Shown one piece after another: positions 28,248 through 35,361 of a stretch of 39,448 nt of DNA. Made by a program: the position numbers and the translations under genes. The notes beneath the pieces were generated by a model. The model did no database searches and was not told the DNA's origin. It was given only the letters and a program-made list of their open reading frames with translations. Each line of letters begins with the position of its first letter. Within the stretch, counting starts at the first letter, position 1. The stretch covers positions 1 to 39,448 of the forward strand of contig SYEV01000098.1 in assembly GCA_005800655.1 (NCBI GenBank), in the 5' to 3' direction. The stretch is from Bacteroidota bacterium (GTDB taxonomy: Bacteria > Bacteroidota > Bacteroidia > Chitinophagales > Chitinophagaceae).

Positions 28248-28278
28248 AAAATAGCATGAGAATTTCTAATGCTATTTT
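28248..28278. terminator. AT-rich terminator hairpin between convergent genes
   Basis: A 10-bp stem (28248-28257 with 28269-28278, core ATAGCAT) has an 11-base loop and a T-run on the plus strand. It lies directly next to the stop of the TlpA-like gene (28279). It can end plus-strand transcription from the thioredoxin-like gene and possibly minus-strand transcription too. Confidence 0.65.
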
Positions 28279-29418
28279 TTATTTAAACAATTCAGCCAAT
28301 TTTGCATTTAATGCATCTCCTCTTAAATCCTTACCAATAATAATACCTTGGTCATCAATTAAATAATTTTGTGGTATTGCATTCACGCCATACATTACTG
28401 CCACTTCGTTCTTCCAATACTTTAAATCAGATACTTGCGTCCAAGTTAAATTGTCTTTATGTATTGCTTCCATCCATCTTTCCTTACCAGTAGGCTGGTC
28501 TAATGAAACACCTAATACCGTAAATCCCTTAGGGCTGTATTTATTAAATGCTGCAACTACATTTGGATTTTCTTGTCTGCAAGGACCACACCAGCTTGCC
28601 CAAAAATCAACTAATACATATTTACCTTTGAAAGATGCAAGTGAAACTGGAATACCTGCAGTATCATTTTGTGTAAATGGAATAGCTGGTTTCCCAATAC
28701 CTGTTTTTTTAGCAATATCAATTTTACCTGCCATTTCCTTTCCTTTCGTTGAATTTCGAACCGCTAATGGAATTTTTAAAAATAGTGGCTCAACTTCATC
28801 CGCATTAATACTATAACCTGCAAAATTACCAAACGCATACATGACAATAGGTGAATTTAAATTTGCTAAAACATATTCTTTTTGTTTCGCCTTCATTTCC
28901 GCATCCACTTTATCATATTCTGCATCTAATTTTTTCATACCTGCCTCGTCTTTCTTCTTATATAATTCATTATAAGTGGCACTTAATACTTCCATCTTAT
29001 CTGACACAGGCTTAGTAAATGCTTTTAACTTATTATATTCCAAATGCGACTTTGATCCTTTGATGGCTGCATTTGCAAAAGAATCAACACTGGATAATTG
29101 AATTGCTGAATTTTCTAGGTAAATAGGCGTAACATCTTTTTTATAAGATATCATACGCTTTGTTTTAACAGAAGTATCCACTTTATATGCTGCACGCAAA
29201 TTTCCTAATATAGGCTCCGTAACCGTTCCTTTAAATACAAATTTACCATCCGTTACTACTGCACTATCTTGGGTAGATACGCCATTAAAATAATAAGATA
29301 AGTAAACTTTGGAAACAGTTTCCTTTACTTTACTTACATCCCCAGTTATTGTGTATTGTTTTTGAGATTGTGCTGCTGTAGATAACAACACCAGACTTAG
29401 TACGATAAATTTTTTCAT
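28279..29418 (-). CDS. TlpA-like thiol-disulfide oxidoreductase with DUF4369 domain
   Basis: The 379-residue protein has a signal peptide (1-19, ending AQSQ). An N-terminal DUF4369 beta domain spans about 20-120 (YTITGDVSKVKETVSKVYLSYY, FVFKGTVTEPI). A helical linker spans about 120-235. A C-terminal AhpC/TSA-thioredoxin domain has WCGPC at 276-280, the preceding VDFWAS strand, and YGVNAIPQNYLID carrying the cis-Pro. The role is periplasmic disulfide reduction. It follows the SGNH esterase gene by 43 bases and so ends the GH95-esterase-TlpA set. DUF4369-TlpA proteins are frequent near Bacteroidota polysaccharide loci, and their specific clients are unknown. Confidence 0.88.
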   Translation of the reverse strand: MKKFIVLSLVLLSTAAQSQKQYTITGDVSKVKETVSKVYLSYYFNGVSTQDSAVVTDGKFVFKGTVTEPILGNLRAAYKVDTSVKTKRMISYKKDVTPIYLENSAIQLSSVDSFANAAIKGSKSHLEYNKLKAFTKPVSDKMEVLSATYNELYKKKDEAGMKKLDAEYDKVDAEMKAKQKEYVLANLNSPIVMYAFGNFAGYSINADEVEPLFLKIPLAVRNSTKGKEMAGKIDIAKKTGIGKPAIPFTQNDTAGIPVSLASFKGKYVLVDFWASWCGPCRQENPNVVAAFNKYSPKGFTVLGVSLDQPTGKERWMEAIHKDNLTWTQVSDLKYWKNEVAVMYGVNAIPQNYLIDDQGIIIGKDLRGDALNAKLAELFK

Positions 29419-29461
29419 AGCATTAATATTGATGCTATAAATATAAGTAAATCAATGCTAG

Positions 29462-30142
29462 TTATTTACCCAAAAGTGATGGGGCTATGATTTTTTGCCA
29501 AATAGCGTAGCCCTTAGCATTCATATGCAAATTGTCAGCGATAAAAATATCCTTCATTATACTACCATCCCCTTGCAACATGGCATTATGAATATTGATA
29601 TAATTAGCGTTTGTTTGTTTTGCAATAAAACTAGCAATAAGCGCATTTGCTGCTAGTATTTTAGGTTCTAAGCGCCACCTGGAAATACTTGGTTTGATGG
29701 ATACAAAAGTGATATTGGATTTATTACCTAATTGTTCTCGGATTAGATTAAATAATATCGAAAAACGATCCAATACAATTTCTGGTGAAACAGTATCGCT
29801 ACTTGCTAAATCATTTTCACCACAATATATAACAACTTGTTTTGGTTTGTATTTTAAAATAGTTTCTTTCACATACAAAATCACATCTAGTAAATTAGAA
29901 CCGCCAAAGCCACGATTGATAATTGGATATCCAGGAAAATACTGATTAATATCTTTCCACTTTGTGAATGACGAACTGCCTGCAAAAACAATTTTACCTT
30001 GTAATGGCGCAACGATACTGTCCGATTTAGCAAATGCTTTTATCTCCCCTTCAAAAGATTTATTCTGTGCAAATAAAACTAGTGTGGATTGAATTAATAA
30101 AAATATTAGTATGCTCGCTTTTTTGTATGAATTACTTTTCAT
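29462..30142 (-). CDS. Secreted SGNH/GDSL-family esterase
   Basis: The 226-residue protein has a signal peptide (1-26, ending LFAQ). SGNH blocks are all visible: block I as FAGSSSF with nucleophile S57 (GSS in place of GDS), block II as NRGFGGSNL with a Gly near 78-81, block III as YCGEND with N110, and block V as DNLHMNAKGY with Asp and His near residues 201-204. Family enzymes hydrolyse esters. The secreted, glycan-linked branch removes O-acetyl or acyl groups from sugars. Only 2 bases separate its ATG from the stop of the GH95 gene, implying joint translation and a job of deacylating GH95 substrates. Confidence 0.87.
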   Translation of the reverse strand: MKSNSYKKASILIFLLIQSTLVLFAQNKSFEGEIKAFAKSDSIVAPLQGKIVFAGSSSFTKWKDINQYFPGYPIINRGFGGSNLLDVILYVKETILKYKPKQVVIYCGENDLASSDTVSPEIVLDRFSILFNLIREQLGNKSNITFVSIKPSISRWRLEPKILAANALIASFIAKQTNANYINIHNAMLQGDGSIMKDIFIADNLHMNAKGYAIWQKIIAPSLLGK

Positions 30143-30144
30143 TA

Positions 30145-32592
30145 CTACTTAACTGTTTTAACCGTTTGCATTTTGCCATTCATTAAAACATTTGCAGTTG
30201 CGCTTGTACTTGATTTTATTTTCAAATTCGTTACTTGTCCTTTACTCCATGTCATATCAATTTCATAATTCCCCCTTGCCTTCAAACCCTTTACTGTACC
30301 TGATTGCCAAGCTTTAGGTATCGCGGGAAGTAACTCAATATACTCCGCATTGGATTGCACTAACATTTCAGCAACCGCTGCAGCACCACCAAAATTTCCA
30401 TCAATTTGAAATGGCGGATGCGCATCTAATAAGTTAGGATAAGTACCGCCCATTTTTGTATGATTTTCTTTGGTTTCATCTGGAGGTACAAACTTTAATA
30501 ATTCACGATACATTTTATACGCATGCTCACCATCTTTTAATCTTGCCCATAAATTAATACGCCATCCTTTGGACCAGCCGGTAGTTTCATCTCCTTTTAT
30601 TTCCAATGTTTTTTTAGCAGCATTCGCAATCAAAGGCGTTTTTTCAAGGGTGACATGGGTTCCTGGATATAAACCATACAAATGACTTTGATGACGATGC
30701 TTCGGTTCGGAATCCGCCCAATCATAATACCATTCTTGTAAATTACCAGCTTTACCCACTTGATAAGGATGTAAATTATTTAAAGCGATAGTAATACTTG
30801 TTATAAAAGCAGAATCATTTTTTAATATTTTTTGTGCAGCAATCACATCTAAAAATAATTCTCTAATCATTGACAAATCGGCAGTGCCGCCAAATAAAGT
30901 ATTTCCCTTAACGCCAGTAAAAGTGATAAAACCATTTTCAGGTGAAGTGGAAGGTGAGGTAATTAATTTGCCAGCAGAATCCTTGATTAACCATGCTAGG
31001 CAAAACTCCGCAGCACCGCGCATAATAGGATATGCTTTCTGTTTTAAAAACTGTGCATCCTGTGTAAATAAATAGTGTTCCCATAAATGTGCGGAAGCCC
31101 AGGTGCCGCCCATGGGCCAGTTAGCCCAACTTGGATCCCCTTCGCCAAAATTTCCTACCGGATTTGACATTGCCCATATATCAGAGTTATGATGCGATAC
31201 CCAACCCGGCATATTATAAAATGTTTTAGCGGTAATTTTTCCAGTAGTTGACAAATTATTCAAGAACTGCAAAAAGGGTTGGTGCATTTCGGTCAAATTG
31301 GTATTTTCGGCCAACCAATAATTTTCCTCTGCATTTATATTCATGGTATAATTACTCGACCATGGTGGTTGTAAGTAATGATTCCAAATTCCTTGTAAGT
31401 TCGCGGGTACCCCAGGGGTGCGCGAACTACTAATTAACAAATAGCGGCCAAATTGAAAATATAAGGTTTCTAAATAAGGATCTGATTCGCCTTTCGCATA
31501 TCTTTTTAAACGCTCATTGGTGGGTAAATTGGGAGACGGGTCACCTTCTAATTTTAAAGCAACGCGATTAAAATAAGTTTGATAATCCTTTACATGTCTT
31601 TTTTTAATTTCATCCCATCCCAAATTCAATGCTTTCGTTAATTGTGTTTGCGCAATTGTAGTTTGATTTAATCCTTGCTTCGCCGGATCTTTATCGTATC
31701 CATTAAAGCTGGTCGCCATTGAAATATAAATAGTCGCCTCCGTCGCATTAGCCAAACTCAAACTTGAATCCGTATTGGTAATTTTACCTGAATTTGTTTT
31801 AATTTGAATGTCAGCTGTAAAACGCGTGCCTCTTTTTTTATCAAAAATTATTGCATTGCGCTTTTTTTCTACATAGTTGGGTTCAGCTTTCACAGGCGCA
31901 ACACCATTGGCTTGCAGGAAATTATTTGAAGCGGTGGTCGTATGTAATAATAAAGATTCGAAACGAACTGTAAATCCAAGTGCGCCTGGTTTTTTACTTT
32001 TTAAATGAATTACAAAAACCTTATCAGGATTTGAAACCAAATATTCTCTTTCAATGGTATTGGTATTGGACTCGGTTTTTACTTTTGCAATTGCTTGATC
32101 AATATCAAGCTCTCGATAATAATCACTGACAAAAGGATCATCATTAAATTCTAGTAATAAAGTACCTAAAGGTGCATAAGACTCCGAAAATTTACCCTGA
32201 AGTTTTTTTACAAGTGATTGGGCTTTTTTATAATTTTTTTCGGCAAGCGCTTCACGCACTGCTGGTAAATTTTTATAGGCATTGGGGCTCATATTTGCAT
32301 TCACTGGCTCCCCCGACCAAAGTGTTAAGTCATTTAAATAAATTTTATCCGTCGAGATACCTCCAAAAACGGTAGCCCCTTGTTGACCATTCCCTAATAC
32401 CAATGATTCTTCAAAATATTGCGCAGGTGCATCATACCATAGTTTTAAGGGGGGCTGAATTGGAGTAACTGGCTCGATGGCTTTAGCAGTGGTTTTAGTA
32501 GCCACTTTTTTTACTATTTTGGCTGGCTTTTTTTGTGCGAAACCAATAAATGAAACCATACTTAAACATCCAATAAAAAATACTTTACGCAT
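30145..32592 (-). CDS. GH95 family glycoside hydrolase, probable alpha-L-fucosidase
   Basis: The 815-residue protein has a signal peptide (1-19, ending GFAQ). A 30-residue Lys/Ala/Thr-rich linker comes next, then the GH95 body beginning LKLWYDAPAQYFEESLVLGNG. Conserved catalytic-region residues are N418 and N420 in MNINAEENYW, E552 in SPENGF and D731 in FQIDGNFGG. These align with the Asn/Asn/Glu/Asp set known from bifidobacterial AfcA. The family inverts alpha-1,2-L-fucosides, and some members act on alpha-L-galactosides or other alpha-L-sugars. It is likely periplasmic. It is the first gene of a minus-strand unit with the SGNH esterase and TlpA-like protein. Fucosidase specificity is inferred from family membership. 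Confidence 0.9.
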   Translation of the reverse strand: MRKVFFIGCLSMVSFIGFAQKKPAKIVKKVATKTTAKAIEPVTPIQPPLKLWYDAPAQYFEESLVLGNGQQGATVFGGISTDKIYLNDLTLWSGEPVNANMSPNAYKNLPAVREALAEKNYKKAQSLVKKLQGKFSESYAPLGTLLLEFNDDPFVSDYYRELDIDQAIAKVKTESNTNTIEREYLVSNPDKVFVIHLKSKKPGALGFTVRFESLLLHTTTASNNFLQANGVAPVKAEPNYVEKKRNAIIFDKKRGTRFTADIQIKTNSGKITNTDSSLSLANATEATIYISMATSFNGYDKDPAKQGLNQTTIAQTQLTKALNLGWDEIKKRHVKDYQTYFNRVALKLEGDPSPNLPTNERLKRYAKGESDPYLETLYFQFGRYLLISSSRTPGVPANLQGIWNHYLQPPWSSNYTMNINAEENYWLAENTNLTEMHQPFLQFLNNLSTTGKITAKTFYNMPGWVSHHNSDIWAMSNPVGNFGEGDPSWANWPMGGTWASAHLWEHYLFTQDAQFLKQKAYPIMRGAAEFCLAWLIKDSAGKLITSPSTSPENGFITFTGVKGNTLFGGTADLSMIRELFLDVIAAQKILKNDSAFITSITIALNNLHPYQVGKAGNLQEWYYDWADSEPKHRHQSHLYGLYPGTHVTLEKTPLIANAAKKTLEIKGDETTGWSKGWRINLWARLKDGEHAYKMYRELLKFVPPDETKENHTKMGGTYPNLLDAHPPFQIDGNFGGAAAVAEMLVQSNAEYIELLPAIPKAWQSGTVKGLKARGNYEIDMTWSKGQVTNLKIKSSTSATANVLMNGKMQTVKTVK

Positions 32593-32691
32593 ATTAAACT
32601 ATTAATAAATTAGGAATTGAAAATTAATCAAATTTTAAAGAATACTATGTAAATATTGCATTAAAAACGACTAATTTTAAAAAAAATAAAA

Positions 32692-33459
32692 ATGGAAGTA
32701 CATCATCCACATTCGCATCACGGCCCCAAAAAATGGAAAGAACATTTTTTAGAGTTTTTCATGCTTTTTTTAGCAGTCACTCTTGGATTTTTTGCCGAAA
32801 ACCAAAGAGAACACTATGTGGAACGACACAGAGAAACACAATACATGGAAAGCTTGGTGGAGGATTTAAAAAATGACACCATTGAATTTAATAAACAATT
32901 ACGAGGTGCATCTTATTTAGTACATAAATTAGATACTGCATTAAATATTTTTTATAACGACCGGTGGAATGATAGTATACTAAAAAAATTGTACATAGTT
33001 AACTTGAGCTATTTAGGGCGAAGGGATGTATACTTATCTGAACGAACCTCCTCCCAACTTAAAAATGCAGGTGGCATGCGTTTAATTAGAAGTCAAAATA
33101 TTACGGATCAAATTTCCGAATACTGGCATCTTGGGGAATATGGAAAAACATATGGAGAAGTATATGAAGAATTAAAACTGCAAGCACGCGAACAATCTTA
33201 CAGCATTTTTAATCAAAAATATTATAATAATATATCAGCCGGTGCAATTGGAACTTCTGTTGTTGATGGTGTCAAATTAATGACCAACGATAAAAACGTT
33301 TTAGCAGAATTTGCCAATCGACTCTCACATATTAGAAACGCTACCGAAAAAGTGCAATTAGTAATTGTTAATAGACAAAAAGCTGCTGCAATTAAGTTAT
33401 TGTTAGATATAAAAAAGGAGTATCATATTTCAGATGTAAAAGAAACTGAAAAAAAATAA
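32692..33459 (+). CDS. Hypothetical membrane-anchored protein with His-rich N-terminus
   Basis: The 255-residue protein starts with a His-rich segment (MEVHHPHSHHGPKKW). One membrane segment follows at about residues 20-38 (FLEFFMLFLAVTLGFFAE), then QREHYVERHRE and a helical soluble region with a coiled character (ESLVEDLKNDTIEFNKQL). I recognise the pattern as a common Bacteroidota protein of unknown function (DUF6090-like; the name is from memory and not certain). It should be anchored in the inner membrane with the C-terminal part on one side. It diverges from the GH95 gene across 99 bases and precedes the CarboxypepD_reg gene by about 32 bases. No function is assigned. Confidence 0.72.
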   Translation: MEVHHPHSHHGPKKWKEHFLEFFMLFLAVTLGFFAENQREHYVERHRETQYMESLVEDLKNDTIEFNKQLRGASYLVHKLDTALNIFYNDRWNDSILKKLYIVNLSYLGRRDVYLSERTSSQLKNAGGMRLIRSQNITDQISEYWHLGEYGKTYGEVYEELKLQAREQSYSIFNQKYYNNISAGAIGTSVVDGVKLMTNDKNVLAEFANRLSHIRNATEKVQLVIVNRQKAAAIKLLLDIKKEYHISDVKETEKK

Positions 33460-33491
33460 ATTTAATTTTTATCTGAAACATGGCGTAAGTT

Positions 33492-34652
33492 TTGTTATTT
33501 ATTAAAATTGCTATACAAAAAATATTGAGGTATTTTATTTTATATATTTTATTGATAGGTGCATACCCATTATATGCACAAACAACCATTAAAGGAAAAG
33601 TGGTGGATAAGGAAACCAATGCGCCTATTGATAATGTGAGTGTATATATAAGTAACTCGTCCAATGGAACCAGGAGTGATGCAGCGGGTAATTTTACACT
33701 TACCACAAGATCACAGGGTCAATTTGAATTGGTGTTTTCCATGATGGGTTATACCATCAAAATGGTGCCGGTAAACACAAGTCAACAGACAGATTTTTTG
33801 AATGTTGCTTTATCTTCAAAGTCAAATGATTTACCAGAAGTGGTATTAAGAACCTATATTAAAGACGGTTGGAAAGTTTGGGGAAAACAATTTTTAAATC
33901 AGTTTATTGGAAGTTACCCTTTGAGTGCGGATTGTAAAATTTTGAATCCGGAAGTAATTCATTTTCAATTTAAAAAATTAGACAGTGTGCTGATTGCTTT
34001 TGCCAACGAAACCATCTTAGTTGAAAATAAAAAACTAGGCTATTTATTACACTATGATTTAAGTGAATTTAAATATGACTTTATTAATGGGCTCATATTT
34101 TTTCAAGGATACCCCTTGTTCGAGGATTTAAAAAATAGCGAATCAAAAAAAGTATTGAAAAAAAGAATGGAGATTTATGAAGGATCTGTTATGCATTTTA
34201 TGAGAAGCCTTTATACCAATAAATTACGTGAAAATAATTTTGAAATTCGGCAGATGGTTAAAACCATTAATATTGGTGGTAAACCCATTATTATTGATGG
34301 CAATACGAAATACGATAACTCACATAAAGTAAGTTTTGAATTCACCAGTGGCTTATTAAGTGCAGACAGCGTTGCCTATGGCGAAAATGAAAATACGGCT
34401 GCCTTATTTTTTAAAAATTTTTTACAAGTAACCTATACCAAAAAAGTGGCACCTGCCTATTATAGTAGGTCTTATAATTCTAATAGTCAAGGTATTGCGT
34501 CTGAAATTACCCTGATAAACAAAAAGCCACTATTTGTATATTCAAACGGTACTTATTACGAGCCTACTAGTTTACTACTATCCGGTTATTGGGGATGGTC
34601 TGAAAAAATTGGGTATTTACTGCCGTTTGATTTCGTGCCAACTAAATATTAA
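33492..34652 (+). CDS. Secreted CarboxypepD_reg-like protein; start codon TTG or damaged ATG
   Basis: The frame has 386 residues. A hydrophobic leader ends YPLYAQ (about residue 30). A CarboxypepD_reg-like Ig domain follows at about 31-120 (TIKGKVVDKETNAPIDNVSVYI, RSDAAGNFTLTTR, LVFSMMGYTIK). About 270 residues of beta-rich sequence end in FVPTKY, with no TonB barrel motif that I can place. There is no ATG upstream of the leader. The only candidate is TTG at 33492. An in-frame ATG GCG TAA lies at 33480-33488, so the original start may have been destroyed by a nonsense change. The protein may still be made from TTG. Function is unknown; it may be a surface protein. Confidence 0.68.
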   Translation: MLFIKIAIQKILRYFILYILLIGAYPLYAQTTIKGKVVDKETNAPIDNVSVYISNSSNGTRSDAAGNFTLTTRSQGQFELVFSMMGYTIKMVPVNTSQQTDFLNVALSSKSNDLPEVVLRTYIKDGWKVWGKQFLNQFIGSYPLSADCKILNPEVIHFQFKKLDSVLIAFANETILVENKKLGYLLHYDLSEFKYDFINGLIFFQGYPLFEDLKNSESKKVLKKRMEIYEGSVMHFMRSLYTNKLRENNFEIRQMVKTINIGGKPIIIDGNTKYDNSHKVSFEFTSGLLSADSVAYGENENTAALFFKNFLQVTYTKKVAPAYYSRSYNSNSQGIASEITLINKKPLFVYSNGTYYEPTSLLLSGYWGWSEKIGYLLPFDFVPTKY

Positions 34653-34691
34653 TAAGCTTCCACAAAATATTTTTCTGATTAATTAATTACT

Positions 34692-34699
34692 TAAATTTG
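34692..34699 (+). promoter_or_regulatory. Bacteroidota-type -7 promoter box upstream of the Rieske gene
   Basis: TAAATTTG is an exact match to the TAnnTTTG -7 element, 42 bases before the ATG at 34742. The -33 element is weak: only a T-run at 34671-34674, with 17-base spacing. This is a prediction from consensus alone. Confidence 0.4.
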
Positions 34700-34741
34700 G
34701 TTTAGGAGAATTTTACAAATTAACCATCAAATATATAAAAT

Positions 34742-35203
34742 ATGGAAAGAAAAGATTTTATTGAACAAGTTGGCTTGAGCGGTGCGGCAATATTGATTTT
34801 TGGCTGTATGCAAAGTTGCTCCAAGTCAGATGGACCTGGCACTAATACTAATACCGGTGGAGGTACAGGTGGTGGTGGTGGTAATACTAGCACTGTTGAT
34901 TTTACTATTGATATTAGCAAATCGCCTTTTGATGCTTTAAAAAATATTGGCGGATTTTACGTTGACCCTGCTACAAATATTATCATTGTTAAAACAACCG
35001 CAAGTGAAATAATTGCCGTGAGTTCAATTTGCACCCATCAGCAAGCGAGCATCACCTATCAAGCAAACAATAATCGTTTTTATTGTGCTGCGCATGGTTC
35101 TGTATTTGCTACTACAGGTGCGGTTACAACCGGTCCAGCAACCACTGCTTTAAAAAAATACCAAACTAGTTTAACAGGGACTATGTTAAGGGTATTTGCA
35201 TAA
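34742..35203 (+). CDS. Small Rieske [2Fe-2S] lipoprotein
   Basis: The protein has 153 residues. An export signal (ERKDFIEQVGLSGAAILIFG) ends at a lipobox-like Cys (C22, with C26 as an alternative). A flexible Gly/Thr/Asn-rich linker (about 32-51) leads to one Rieske domain with ligands C97 and H99 (CTH) and C115 and H118 (CAAH). This is a complete Cys/His set for a 2Fe-2S cluster. It is a likely electron-transfer protein on the outer side of a membrane. The partner is unknown and no quinol-oxidising or oxygenase gene is next to it. The next gene is the second sortilin-like protein, beyond a terminator at 35255-35290. Confidence 0.85.
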   Translation: MERKDFIEQVGLSGAAILIFGCMQSCSKSDGPGTNTNTGGGTGGGGGNTSTVDFTIDISKSPFDALKNIGGFYVDPATNIIIVKTTASEIIAVSSICTHQQASITYQANNNRFYCAAHGSVFATTGAVTTGPATTALKKYQTSLTGTMLRVFA

Positions 35204-35254
35204 AAGTAAACGAGCATATCCTTCTACCAGCGAGGTAATAAATGAAGTCCTTTT

Positions 35255-35290
35255 AAAAAGGCGCTATTTTAAAAAATAGCGCCTTTTTTT
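35255..35290 (+). terminator. Intrinsic terminator after the Rieske gene
   Basis: A 16-bp stem (35255-35270 with 35273-35288) has a GGCGCTATTTT core and a 2-base loop as drawn; the inner A-T pairs probably open. A T-run follows on the plus strand. It lies 51 bases past the Rieske stop and upstream of the second sortilin-like gene. Confidence 0.9.
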
Positions 35291-35361
35291 ATTTATCAGA
35301 CCGTAAAAATCGTAATATTACTATTCGGTTTTGTTGTTTACGTTTTATAAAAATTCTTATT

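Noticed and set aside
28451-28816. Plus-strand open frame of 121 codons inside the TlpA-like gene
   Set aside because: It overlaps the thioredoxin domain including the CGPC codons, so the minus-strand gene explains the sequence.
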